In this document: piece by piece, positions 1 through 5,758 of the stretch | Position numbering within the stretch: the stretch's first letter is position 1 | Layout: each line of letters opens with the position of its first letter | Assembly: GCA_944363745.1 (NCBI GenBank) | Contig: CALVVD010000066.1 | Location: 1-5,758 of the forward strand | Length of the DNA: 5,758 bases | DNA from: an uncultured Bacilli bacterium | Lineage (GTDB): Bacteria; Bacillota_I; Bacilli_A; RF39; UBA660 | Direction: 5' to 3' | The notes under the pieces: model-generated | The model's input: only the letters and a program-made list of their open reading frames with translations | Told to the model about the DNA's origin: nothing | Database searches by the model: none | Program-made: the position numbers and the translations under genes

Positions 1-321
1 CTAAGTAAAAAATATAAGTTATATATTGTTAGTAATTGTGTTAAAGGATATATTGAATCTTTTTTAAATACAAGTGGACTTAAAGATTATTTTAGTGATT
101 ATGAGAGTTACGGTAATACTCTTTTAAGTAAGGGAGAAAATATTAAACTTGTTATAGACCGCAATAATTTGAAAAATCCTATATATGTTGGAGATACTAA
201 AGGTGATATGGAAGCAAGTAATTATGCAGGTATTCCTTTTGTATATGCAGCGTATGGCTTTGGCAAGGTAGAGGTTTTTGATTATAAAATAAACGATATT
301 AGTGAATTGTTAAATTTATAA
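1..321 (+). CDS. HAD-superfamily hydrolase, phosphoglycolate-phosphatase-like (5' truncated)
   Basis: Frame 1 is open from the first base to the TAA at 319-321, giving the C-terminal 106 residues of a protein that begins upstream of the window. The fragment shows the later HAD phosphatase motifs. Motif II is Val-Ser-Asn at fragment residues 10-12. A lysine in the position expected for motif III is Lys44, in SKGENIKLVI. Motif IV is VGDTKGD at 63-69, with Asp65 and Asp69 as the likely magnesium ligands, followed by the AGIPF and YGFG segments usual in Gph-like enzymes. The motif I DxDxT nucleophile and the cap domain would lie upstream and cannot be seen. The family hydrolyses small phosphate esters in the cytoplasm; the substrate cannot be told from the tail. 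Its stop lies 17 bases before era, so the two genes are probably co-transcribed. Confidence 0.85.
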   Translation, partial: LSKKYKLYIVSNCVKGYIESFLNTSGLKDYFSDYESYGNTLLSKGENIKLVIDRNNLKNPIYVGDTKGDMEASNYAGIPFVYAAYGFGKVEVFDYKINDISELLNL

Positions 322-323
322 AT

Positions 324-332
324 AAAGGAGGT
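324..332 (+). promoter_or_regulatory. Strong ribosome binding site of era
   Basis: AAAGGAGGT is a near-perfect match to the anti-Shine-Dalgarno end of 16S rRNA and sits 6 bases before the era ATG at 339. It fixes that start codon with confidence. Confidence 0.85.
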
Positions 333-338
333 AATTTT

Positions 339-1229
339 ATGAAGTGTGGAGTTGTATCAATAATGGGTAGACCTAATGTAGGTAAGAGTACATTATTAAA
401 TTCAATACTTAATATGAAACTTGCTATTACAACTGATAAAGCAGGTACTACGAGAAATATTATACAAGGAATTTATCAAGATGATGAGGCACAGATTGTC
501 TTTATAGATACTCCAGGTATTCATAAACCTATGAATAAACTTGGTAGTGTTTTGAATAAAAAAGCTTTAGAGAATATAGATAATGCTGATATTATTTTAT
601 TACTTATAGATGTTAATAGTGGAATAGGTAAAGGAGATAAGTTTGTTTTAAATAAAATTAAAGAGAATAAAGATGCTAAAGTTTTCTTAATCTTAAATAA
701 AATAGATAAAGTAGGAAGTGAAAAACTACTTAAAGTAATAGATGAAGCGAAAAGTTTGTATGACTTTGATGAGATTATTCCAATATCTGCTTTAAAGAAG
801 AAAGCGATAGATGATTTAATTAAAACACTTAAAAAATATTTACCACTTGATGAAGCGATATTCACTAATGATGAGCTTACAAATGTCTCAGTTAAGTTTA
901 TTATGGGGGAATTTGTGCGTGAGAAAATAATGATGTTAACTAAACAAGAGATTCCTCATAGTGTTACTTGTTATGTGGAGAATTTTGAAGAATATGATGA
1001 CTTAGTACATATACAAGTGTTGATAGTTGTGGATAAAGAAAGCTTAAAGAAAATTATTATTGGTAAGAATGGTAATATGTTAAAACGTATAGGCATTTTA
1101 GCTCGTAATGATATGGAAGAATTTTTAGGTAAGAGAGTATTTTTAGAGACTCATGTTAAAGTAATAGAAAATTGGCGTGATAAAGAGAAATATTTAATTG
1201 AACTAGGAATTGATAGTAAAGATGAATAA
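339..1229 (+). CDS. era: GTPase Era, ribosome assembly factor
   Basis: Era is a GTPase that binds the 3' end of 16S rRNA and helps mature the 30S subunit; it acts in the cytoplasm, often near the membrane. The 296-residue length is normal for the family. The GTPase domain shows G1 GRPNVGKS at 10-17, the G2 region AGTTRN at 35-40, G3 DTPG at 57-60, G4 NKID at 120-123 and G5 SAL at 150-152. The C-terminal KH RNA-binding domain follows the REKI helix start at 194-197 and carries its GxxG loop, GKNG, at 242-245. All key residues are present. An excellent ribosome binding site supports the ATG. The gene lies just after the HAD phosphatase and before yqzL and recO, the order found in Bacillus, where this cluster serves ribosome maturation and repair. 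Confidence 0.98.
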   Translation: MKCGVVSIMGRPNVGKSTLLNSILNMKLAITTDKAGTTRNIIQGIYQDDEAQIVFIDTPGIHKPMNKLGSVLNKKALENIDNADIILLLIDVNSGIGKGDKFVLNKIKENKDAKVFLILNKIDKVGSEKLLKVIDEAKSLYDFDEIIPISALKKKAIDDLIKTLKKYLPLDEAIFTNDELTNVSVKFIMGEFVREKIMMLTKQEIPHSVTCYVENFEEYDDLVHIQVLIVVDKESLKKIIIGKNGNMLKRIGILARNDMEEFLGKRVFLETHVKVIENWRDKEKYLIELGIDSKDE

Positions 1230-1257
1230 AAAATTACTTATTAATCATTATATTAAT

Positions 1258-1264
1258 AGGTGAT
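1258..1264 (+). promoter_or_regulatory. Ribosome binding site of the yqzL-like gene
   Basis: AGGTGAT matches the 3' part of the full AGGAGGTGAT Shine-Dalgarno sequence and stands directly before the ATG at 1268. It is the main non-homology evidence that the short reading frame behind it is translated. Confidence 0.65.
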
Positions 1265-1267
1265 AAT

Positions 1268-1399
1268 ATGAATAATTATGAAATAGTTTGGAATTTATTT
1301 AAAAAGACTGGTGATATTAGATATTTTCTTTTAGCAAAGTCTATAAAGGAAAGTGAAGATAATGAAGATAGTGGACGTGAAGGGACTAGTTCTGAATGA
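1268..1399 (+). CDS. yqzL: YqzL-family small protein
   Basis: This 43-residue gene starts at ATG 1268 and ends at TGA 1397-1399. The N-terminal half contains an aromatic and hydrophobic pattern with a tryptophan at residue 8 and WNLFKKTGDIRYFLLAKSI at 8-26. This matches my memory of the short YqzL family (Trp, then Phe, Thr-Gly, Ile and a Tyr/Phe-Leu-Leu segment), which in Bacillus subtilis sits between era and recO as here. The C-terminal part (27-43) is acidic and polar and is written over the first 38 bases of recO in another frame, so it is probably not under strong protein-level selection. No biochemical function is known to me. It is the only gene here that ends in TGA; all the others end in TAA. 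Identification rests on size, motif and position together. Confidence 0.8.
   Translation: MNNYEIVWNLFKKTGDIRYFLLAKSIKESEDNEDSGREGTSSE
1345..1350 (+). promoter_or_regulatory. Ribosome binding site of recO, inside yqzL
   Basis: AAAGGA lies 11 bases before ATG 1362 but only 2 bases before the alternative in-frame GTG at 1353. The spacing therefore favours ATG 1362. The site is embedded in yqzL coding sequence, so ribosomes finishing yqzL would pass over the recO start, which suggests coupled translation. Confidence 0.5.
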
Positions 1400-2099
1400 A
1401 ACTAATTATAGTGATTCTAGTAAAATATTAAATGTTTTGACTAGTGAATATGGCCTTATTGGAATTATATCTAAAGGATGTCGTAATTTAAAAAGTAAGC
1501 TTAGAGGTAGTTCTAGAAAATTAGTATATGGTGTATTTCATTTCTATTATAAAGAGAATGGATTATCTACTTTAATTAGTATAGATGTTATTAATGATTA
1601 TCCTAAGACTATTATGAATTTAGAGAAAGTTGTATATGCCTCATATTTGTTAGATCTTACTAGACAAGTAGTTAAACAATCTAAGGATAAATCAATACTT
1701 CCTTTATTATGTAGTGCTTTAGAAAAGATTGAAAATGGTCTTAATCCCGCTGTTATTACTAATATTTTAGAACTTAAATATTTAGACTTTTTAGGAGTAA
1801 GTCCGATAGTTACCGGTTGTGCAGTCTGTGGAAAAACTACCAATATAGTTAGTTTAAGTCCCACTGCAGGTGGTTTTATTTGTAAAGATTGTTATCAGAA
1901 TGAAGGATACTATAGTGAAAAGGCAATTAAACTTTTACAGATGTATTATTATGTTGACTTAGAAAAGATTACAAAAATAGATGTTAATTCTAAAGTAAAT
2001 ATGGAAATAAATAAATTTTTAGAAGATTATTATGATAGATATACAGGAATTTATTTAAATAGTAAAAAAATGTTAAAGAATGTGATAGAATTAAAATAA
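1362..2099 (+). CDS. recO: DNA repair protein RecO
   Basis: RecO works with RecR (and RecF) to load RecA onto SSB-coated single-stranded DNA during gap repair, and it also anneals complementary strands. With ATG 1362 the protein has 245 residues, a usual length. The N-terminal OB-fold opens with VKGLVLNETNYSDSSKILNV and continues through the GLIGIISKGCR segment, both typical of the family. The C-terminal helical part holds a zinc-binding CxxC…CxxC set at Cys153, Cys156, Cys174 and Cys177, as in many RecO proteins. An upstream in-frame GTG at 1353 would add three residues (248 in total) but is too close to the AAAGGA site. The gene overlaps yqzL by 38 bases and ends 13 bases before the next gene. 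The era–yqzL–recO order supports the call. Confidence 0.95.
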   Translation: MKIVDVKGLVLNETNYSDSSKILNVLTSEYGLIGIISKGCRNLKSKLRGSSRKLVYGVFHFYYKENGLSTLISIDVINDYPKTIMNLEKVVYASYLLDLTRQVVKQSKDKSILPLLCSALEKIENGLNPAVITNILELKYLDFLGVSPIVTGCAVCGKTTNIVSLSPTAGGFICKDCYQNEGYYSEKAIKLLQMYYYVDLEKITKIDVNSKVNMEINKFLEDYYDRYTGIYLNSKKMLKNVIELK

Positions 2100-2108
2100 G
2101 GTAGTGAT
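2098..2108 (+). promoter_or_regulatory. Ribosome binding site of the PAP2–DgkA gene
   Basis: AAGGTAGTGAT resembles a full Shine-Dalgarno sequence with one interruption and overlaps the recO stop codon. The GTG inside it at 2104 is in frame with the next gene and could be mistaken for its start; the ATG at 2113, 4 bases after the site, is the better choice. Confidence 0.5.
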
Positions 2109-2112
2109 ATTT

Positions 2113-3063
2113 ATGAAGAAAAAAATAATAATTCTTTTAAGTTTATTTGTAGTTTTAACTGTATGTGTCCTATTAGATATAACAGGAGTAATAGATTATA
2201 ATATCTATAATATATTATCTACTAATGAAATGGAATTTGTAACAGCATTTTCTAATATTGTTACATCATTAGCATCTAGCCAAGCAATAATTATTATTAC
2301 ACTAGTACTTATATTTTTACTTAATACAAATCATCAAAGACTATTTGTAATAATAAATACTTTAATTAGTGCAGGTATTATTATATTAAGTAAGAATATA
2401 TTTTTAAGAGAGCGACCTTTAATTGGAAGTGAAATACTCTCTAGTTATAGTTTTCCTAGTGGGCATAGTTTAATTGCAACTACTTATTATGGATTCTTAA
2501 TATATTTACTTAGAAGAAGTAAATGTAAAGAAGAATACAAAGTGATAGGAACAACATTCTTAACTACATTAATTGTTTTGATTTGTTTAAGTAGATTAAT
2601 ACTTAATGTTCATTATTTAACTGATGTAGTTGGAGGAGTTATTTTAGGACTTGTAATTCTTTTAATATTAATTTACTTCTTTGAGGCGACATTTAAACCT
2701 AAAGAAAAAGAGAAACCTTTACTTAAAACATTATCATATGGTTTTAATGGAATACTTTATACCTTAAAACATGAGAGAAATATGGTAATTCATTTTCTTG
2801 TTATGATACTTGTTATAATAGCTGGTATAGTCTTTAAAATTACTTTTGTAGAGTGGGGAGTATGTTTTGTACTATTTGCTTTAGTTCTTTCTTTAGAACT
2901 TATGAATACGGCACTGGAGAATGTAGTTGACCTTGTAACTGAAGAGAAGAAAGCAAAGGCGAAAGTTGCTAAAGATGCAGCGGCAGGGGCAGTGCTTGTT
3001 GCGGCGATATTCTCAGTTATTATAGGTATATCAATATTTTTACCTAGACTTTTAGAATTATAA
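2113..3063 (+). CDS. PAP2 phosphatase–DgkA lipid kinase fusion (probable undecaprenyl-phosphate supply enzyme)
   Basis: This 316-residue membrane protein joins two complete enzyme domains. Residues about 1-190 are a PAP2 phosphatase with some six membrane segments (about 4-26, 56-71, 76-94, 117-133, 144-160, 171-190). It carries all three signature motifs: K94-x6-R101-P102, PSGH at 115-118, and S160-R161-x5-H167-x3-D171, where His118 and His167 would be the proton donor and nucleophile. A charged linker (about 191-205) leads to a DgkA-type kinase with three membrane segments (about 224-242, 244-267, 291-312). Its signatures are the HERN segment with Glu221, ELMNTALENVVD with Glu262, Asn265 and Glu269, and AKDAAAGAV with Lys287 and Asp288. 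In Firmicutes, DgkA homologues phosphorylate undecaprenol, and PAP2 proteins of this kind dephosphorylate undecaprenyl diphosphate or phosphatidylglycerol phosphate. I infer a role in lipid-carrier recycling for cell-wall synthesis. In Bacillus a stand-alone dgkA lies just upstream of era. Confidence 0.88.
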   Translation: MKKKIIILLSLFVVLTVCVLLDITGVIDYNIYNILSTNEMEFVTAFSNIVTSLASSQAIIIITLVLIFLLNTNHQRLFVIINTLISAGIIILSKNIFLRERPLIGSEILSSYSFPSGHSLIATTYYGFLIYLLRRSKCKEEYKVIGTTFLTTLIVLICLSRLILNVHYLTDVVGGVILGLVILLILIYFFEATFKPKEKEKPLLKTLSYGFNGILYTLKHERNMVIHFLVMILVIIAGIVFKITFVEWGVCFVLFALVLSLELMNTALENVVDLVTEEKKAKAKVAKDAAAGAVLVAAIFSVIIGISIFLPRLLEL

Positions 3064-3073
3064 TATATATAAT
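3045..3073 (+). promoter_or_regulatory. Candidate sigma-A promoter before the LOG-family gene
   Basis: A perfect -10 hexamer, TATAAT, lies at 3068-3073. Exactly 17 bases upstream, at 3045-3050, TAGACT matches the -35 consensus TTGACA at four of six positions. Transcription would begin near 3080, leaving a leader of about 20 bases before the TTG at 3100. The -35 lies inside the end of the PAP2–DgkA gene. TATAAT occurs often by chance in DNA this rich in A and T, so this is only a candidate, although it sits in one of the two largest gaps of the window. Confidence 0.35.
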
Positions 3074-3085
3074 ATTTATCAAGTG

Positions 3086-3095
3086 AGAGGGTGAT
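3086..3095 (+). promoter_or_regulatory. Ribosome binding site that decides the TTG start of the LOG-family gene
   Basis: AGAGGGTGAT is close to the full AGGAGGTGAT Shine-Dalgarno sequence. It contains a GTG at 3091 that is in frame with the gene but cannot serve as both binding site and start. The TTG at 3100 lies at suitable spacing, and the encoded [13 protein letters not shown] is a typical beginning for a Rossmann-fold protein. Confidence 0.65.
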
Positions 3096-3099
3096 TTAT

Positions 3100-3666
3100 T
3101 TGAAGTTAGGAATTATGTGTGCTAGTTATCCTGGTAATCTTGAAGTTAATGAGAGTAGTAAAATTGTAATAGAAGCACTTACAATGAAGCCTTATACATT
3201 TGTTAAAGGTTCTGGTGTTGATGGTACGATGGGACTTGTAGAAGAGGCTGCTAGAGAAAAAGGAAGAGCAATTTTATCTGTAGGTAATCCTTTTGAACTT
3301 TCTAGAAGTACTGCTGATATTAAAATACCTGTAAAATCTACTTTCGAAAGATTAGAAAAAATATATGAAAATAGTGATATTATTATTTTTTTAGATGGTG
3401 GGACAGGAACATTATCAGAGTTTTTATCTTTTTTAAATAATAAGATTGAAACAGAAGGAGATAAACCTTTAATCTTATACAATCCTAATGGAATATATAA
3501 TTTTCTTTTAAAAGATTTAGAACAAAGAAAGAGATTAGATCTTATAAAATATAATTATAAAGAATACTTTGATGAAGCGAAAAATTTAAATGATTTAGCT
3601 TATTATTTAGAGAAGTATGAAAATAAATTTAATAGAGAAAGTGATGAGAGGAGAAAAGTTAGATAA
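3100..3666 (+). CDS. LOG-family protein (nucleotide phosphoribohydrolase-like)
   Basis: The protein has 188 residues from a TTG start. LOG proteins, once called lysine decarboxylases, are cytoplasmic Rossmann-fold enzymes that cleave the N-glycosidic bond of nucleoside 5'-monophosphates; the plant members activate cytokinins. Here the first strand, [10 protein letters not shown] (3-12), is followed by the glycine-rich loop GSGVDGTMG at 37-45. Arg84 lies at the position of the catalytic arginine in the family MxxRK motif, and DGGTGTLSE at 99-107 corresponds to PGGxGTxxE with the catalytic glutamate at 107. Two positions differ from the usual motif: the lysine after the arginine is Leu85, and the proline before the two glycines is Asp99. 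The core catalytic Arg and Glu remain. The tail is strongly charged and lysine-rich. The stop overlaps the glyQS ATG by one base, so the two are probably coupled. The true substrate is unknown; a nucleotide-salvage or housecleaning role is only a guess. Confidence 0.8.
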   Translation: MKLGIMCASYPGNLEVNESSKIVIEALTMKPYTFVKGSGVDGTMGLVEEAAREKGRAILSVGNPFELSRSTADIKIPVKSTFERLEKIYENSDIIIFLDGGTGTLSEFLSFLNNKIETEGDKPLILYNPNGIYNFLLKDLEQRKRLDLIKYNYKEYFDEAKNLNDLAYYLEKYENKFNRESDERRKVR

Positions 3667-5039
3667 TGAATGAGATTAAGATGGAAGATTTAGTTAATTA
3701 CTGTAAACAATATGGAATTATATTCCAAGGAAGTGAGATATATGGGGGACTTGCTAATACTTGGGATTATGGTCCTGTTGGTATGCTTTTAAAGAACAAT
3801 ATTAAAAGTGCTTGGTTAAAGAAATTTATTCAAGAAGATATTAATAATGTAGGATTAGATTCTGCTATTTTAATGAATCCTAAAGTATGGGAAGCGAGTG
3901 GACATTTAGCAACATTTTCTGATCCTTTAATAGATTGTAAGAAATGTAAGACAAGACATAGAGCAGATAAATTAGTAGAAGCTGATGGAGTAGAAGATGC
4001 TGGTGGAATGAACCATGAAGAGTTAATGAATTATATTAAAGAACACAATATAGTTTGTCCTAACTGTGGAGCTCTTGATTATACAGATATTAGAGAATTT
4101 AATTTAATGTTTAAGACTTTTCAAGGTGTTACTGAAGATAGTAAGAGTACAATATATTTAAGACCTGAAACTGCTCAAGGTATATTTGTTGACTTTTTAA
4201 ATGTATGGAGGAGTATGAGACTTAAGATTCCTTTTGGTATTGGACAAATTGGTAAGAGTTTTAGAAATGAAATAACACCAGGTAACTTTATTTTTAGAAC
4301 AAGAGAGTTTGAACAAATGGAGTTAGAGTTTTTCTGCAAACCAGGGACAGAGTTAGATTGGCATAAATATTATAAAGACTATTGTTATAATTTCTTACTT
4401 AGTTTAGGTCTTAATAAAGATAATTTAAGACTTAGAGATCATAAAAAAGAAGAGTTAAGTCATTATAGTAATGCTACTACTGATATTGAATATAAATATC
4501 CATTTGGATTTAGTGAATTATGGGGAATTGCTAGTCGTACTGATTATGATTTATCTAGTCATGAGAAAGTATCAGGAGAAAGTATGGAATATTTAGATCC
4601 TGTTACTAATGAGAAATATATTCCTTATGTTATTGAACCTAGTGTTGGGGTAGATAGACTTATGCTTAGTATTCTTTGTGATGCTTATAATAAAGAAAGT
4701 CTAGAAGATGGTAGTGAAAGAGAAGTATTAAAACTTCATCCTTATCTAGCTCCTTATAAAGTTGCAATATTACCTTTAATTAAGAAAAGACATAGTGAAA
4801 AAGCAATAGATGTTTATAAAATTTTATCTAAAGAGTTTTCTGTTAGTTATGATGAATCTGGTTCTATTGGTAAGAGATATAGAAGACAAGATGCAATTGG
4901 AACACCTTTTAGTCTAACAGTTGATGATAATACAATAGATAATGGAACTGTTACTATTAGGGATAGAGATACAATGGAGCAAGTAACATTAAAACTAGAA
5001 GAAGTTATTCCATATATTGAAGAGAGGATTAAATTTTAA
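3666..5039 (+). CDS. glyQS: Glycine--tRNA ligase, single-chain (alpha2) type
   Basis: This class II synthetase charges tRNA-Gly with glycine using ATP. It is the single-chain homodimeric kind (also named glyS), not the two-gene glyQ/glyS kind. At 457 residues it is about the length of the staphylococcal enzyme. The N-terminal [16 protein letters not shown] (22-37) is diagnostic. An insertion with Cys91, Cys94, Cys131 and Cys134 looks like a zinc site. RPETAQG at 166-172 and motif 2, [19 protein letters not shown] at 199-217, bind ATP and glycine. Motif 3 is [11 protein letters not shown] at 324-334. The C-terminal anticodon-binding domain runs from about 364 to 455 and includes the conserved [12 protein letters not shown] segment near 398-409. 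The ATG overlaps the upstream stop as TAATG, with GAGAGGAG about 12 bases before it. No T-box leader precedes the gene, although this family often has one in Firmicutes. Confidence 0.98.
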   Translation: MNEIKMEDLVNYCKQYGIIFQGSEIYGGLANTWDYGPVGMLLKNNIKSAWLKKFIQEDINNVGLDSAILMNPKVWEASGHLATFSDPLIDCKKCKTRHRADKLVEADGVEDAGGMNHEELMNYIKEHNIVCPNCGALDYTDIREFNLMFKTFQGVTEDSKSTIYLRPETAQGIFVDFLNVWRSMRLKIPFGIGQIGKSFRNEITPGNFIFRTREFEQMELEFFCKPGTELDWHKYYKDYCYNFLLSLGLNKDNLRLRDHKKEELSHYSNATTDIEYKYPFGFSELWGIASRTDYDLSSHEKVSGESMEYLDPVTNEKYIPYVIEPSVGVDRLMLSILCDAYNKESLEDGSEREVLKLHPYLAPYKVAILPLIKKRHSEKAIDVYKILSKEFSVSYDESGSIGKRYRRQDAIGTPFSLTVDDNTIDNGTVTIRDRDTMEQVTLKLEEVIPYIEERIKF

Positions 5040-5758
5040 TGGGACCTATTATTGGTATTTTAACTAGAAGTGGTGTTAATGGAAAGGGTACACCTATAGA
5101 GTACTCTTTGGAAAGTACAAGAAGAGCGATTATTAAAGCAGGAGGTGTACCTATTATGTTAACACCACCTCAAGATATAGATTACTTTACTACTAAGAGT
5201 AGTGAAGCACCTGATTTAACGGGTATGGAACAAGAAATGATTTTATATCAAATAGAAAAGTTAGATGGCTTATTTATTCCTGGTGGAGATAAGATTACTA
5301 AATATGATTACTATGTCTTACATTTTTGCCTTAAAAGAAATATTCCTATACTTGGTGTTTGTTTAGGTATGCAGATGATTGCTAACTACAAAATAGATAA
5401 TTTTAAACTTTTAGATGTTCCTAATAAAGAACTACACTATAAAGAAGATTATGTCTCTCCTGCTCATACTGTTAAGATAGATAAAAATAGTCTTTTATAT
5501 AAGATATTAGGTAAGGAAGAAATAATGGTTAACTCTCATCACTTAAGATGTGTAGATTATACTAAAGAGTGTAATGTAGTTGCAAAGAGTTCTGATGGAG
5601 TTATTGAAGCGGTAGAACTTAAAGATTATGACTTTTGTTTAGGAGTACAGTGGCATCCAGAGATAACTATTAGTGATGATGTTAACTCTAAGAAGATATT
5701 TGCGTGTTTTTTAGAGAAAGCTAAGGAGAGAAAAGAAGTTAAGAGTCTTAGTAGTTAA
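5039..5758 (+). CDS. Peptidase C26 / class I glutamine-amidotransferase-like gamma-glutamyl hydrolase
   Basis: The 239-residue protein is complete, with its TAA at the last three bases of the window. It belongs to the PuuD-like group that hydrolyses gamma-glutamyl amide bonds in the cytoplasm. It opens with PIIGILTR, carries IPGGDKITKYD at 80-90, and holds the nucleophile elbow GVCLGMQ at 106-112 with Cys108. The triad is completed by His206 and Glu208 in VQWHPE (203-208). The segment VNSHHLR at 164-170 matches the NSxHHQ region of the C26 family. The elbow reads GVCLG, with leucine where many C26 members have arginine (GxCRG); that form is more common in biosynthetic amidotransferases. No synthetase partner domain is fused or visible nearby, so a stand-alone hydrolase is favoured. 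The ATG overlaps the glyQS stop by one base, indicating coupled translation. The substrate is unknown. Confidence 0.87.
   Translation: MGPIIGILTRSGVNGKGTPIEYSLESTRRAIIKAGGVPIMLTPPQDIDYFTTKSSEAPDLTGMEQEMILYQIEKLDGLFIPGGDKITKYDYYVLHFCLKRNIPILGVCLGMQMIANYKIDNFKLLDVPNKELHYKEDYVSPAHTVKIDKNSLLYKILGKEEIMVNSHHLRCVDYTKECNVVAKSSDGVIEAVELKDYDFCLGVQWHPEITISDDVNSKKIFACFLEKAKERKEVKSLSS

Noticed and set aside
521..865. Open minus-strand frame of 114 codons within era
   Set aside because: It lies wholly inside a clear era gene, is rich in Ser, Leu, Ile and Phe as expected from antisense of AT-rich Lys/Asp-rich coding sequence, and shows no recognisable motif.
1230..1267. Promoter or terminator in the gap between era and yqzL
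   Set aside because: Beyond the AGGTGAT ribosome binding site I see only A/T-rich sequence, without a paired -35/-10 set or a GC stem with a T-run.
1397..1399. TGA possibly read as tryptophan (Mollicute code), which would extend yqzL by two residues
   Set aside because: All tryptophan positions checked in the yqzL, era, fusion, glyQS and C26 genes are TGG, and none of the genes contains an internal TGA, so TGA is an ordinary stop.
1598..1864. Open minus-strand frame of 88 codons within recO
   Set aside because: It is antisense to a well-supported recO with no family resemblance, and is best explained as a chance open frame.
3061..3080. AT-rich partial palindrome after the PAP2–DgkA gene as a terminator
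   Set aside because: It contains only A/T alternation with no GC-rich stem and no following T-run, so an intrinsic terminator is not supported; part of it reads better as a -10 element.
3192..3482. Open minus-strand frame of 96 codons within the LOG gene
   Set aside because: It is antisense to conserved LOG motifs and has no recognisable domain.

Overview
The window is an AT-rich stretch (roughly 30% GC by eye) packed with plus-strand genes. It looks like one long operon or two consecutive ones from a low-GC Firmicute of the Bacilli or a related lineage. Support for that placement comes from the era–yqzL–recO–glycyl-tRNA synthetase order (a Bacillus/Staphylococcus-type arrangement), the presence of a YqzL-family miniprotein, a four-cysteine RecO, strong AGGAGGTGAT-type ribosome binding sites, and AT-rich codon use. 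Every tryptophan I checked is TGG and TGA serves as a stop, so the standard bacterial code applies rather than the Mycoplasma code. The species cannot be named from this sequence.

Layout: 1-321 is the 3' end of a HAD-superfamily phosphatase; 339-1229 is era; 1268-1399 is a 43-residue yqzL-like gene; 1362-2099 is recO, overlapping yqzL by 38 bases; 2113-3063 is a membrane protein that fuses a PAP2 lipid phosphatase to a DgkA-type lipid kinase; 3100-3666 is a LOG-family (Rossmann-fold nucleotide hydrolase) protein starting at TTG; 3666-5039 is a single-chain glycyl-tRNA synthetase; 5039-5758 is a class I glutamine-amidotransferase-like peptidase C26 protein whose stop codon is the last three bases of the window. 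No gap exceeds 40 bases, and the last two junctions are one-base TAATG overlaps. No RNA genes, mobile elements, CRISPR arrays or convincing terminators are present. A candidate promoter at 3045-3073 could start a second transcript covering the last three genes.

Functionally this is mostly a housekeeping cluster: ribosome assembly (Era), recombinational repair (RecO), lipid-carrier recycling (PAP2–DgkA) and translation (GlyRS), with two nucleotide/amide hydrolases of unknown substrate. The most interesting item is the PAP2–DgkA fusion. Both halves would be expected to generate undecaprenyl phosphate, one from undecaprenyl diphosphate and the other from undecaprenol. I see no sign of a new defence system, mobile system or other multi-gene system; the remaining findings are modest.
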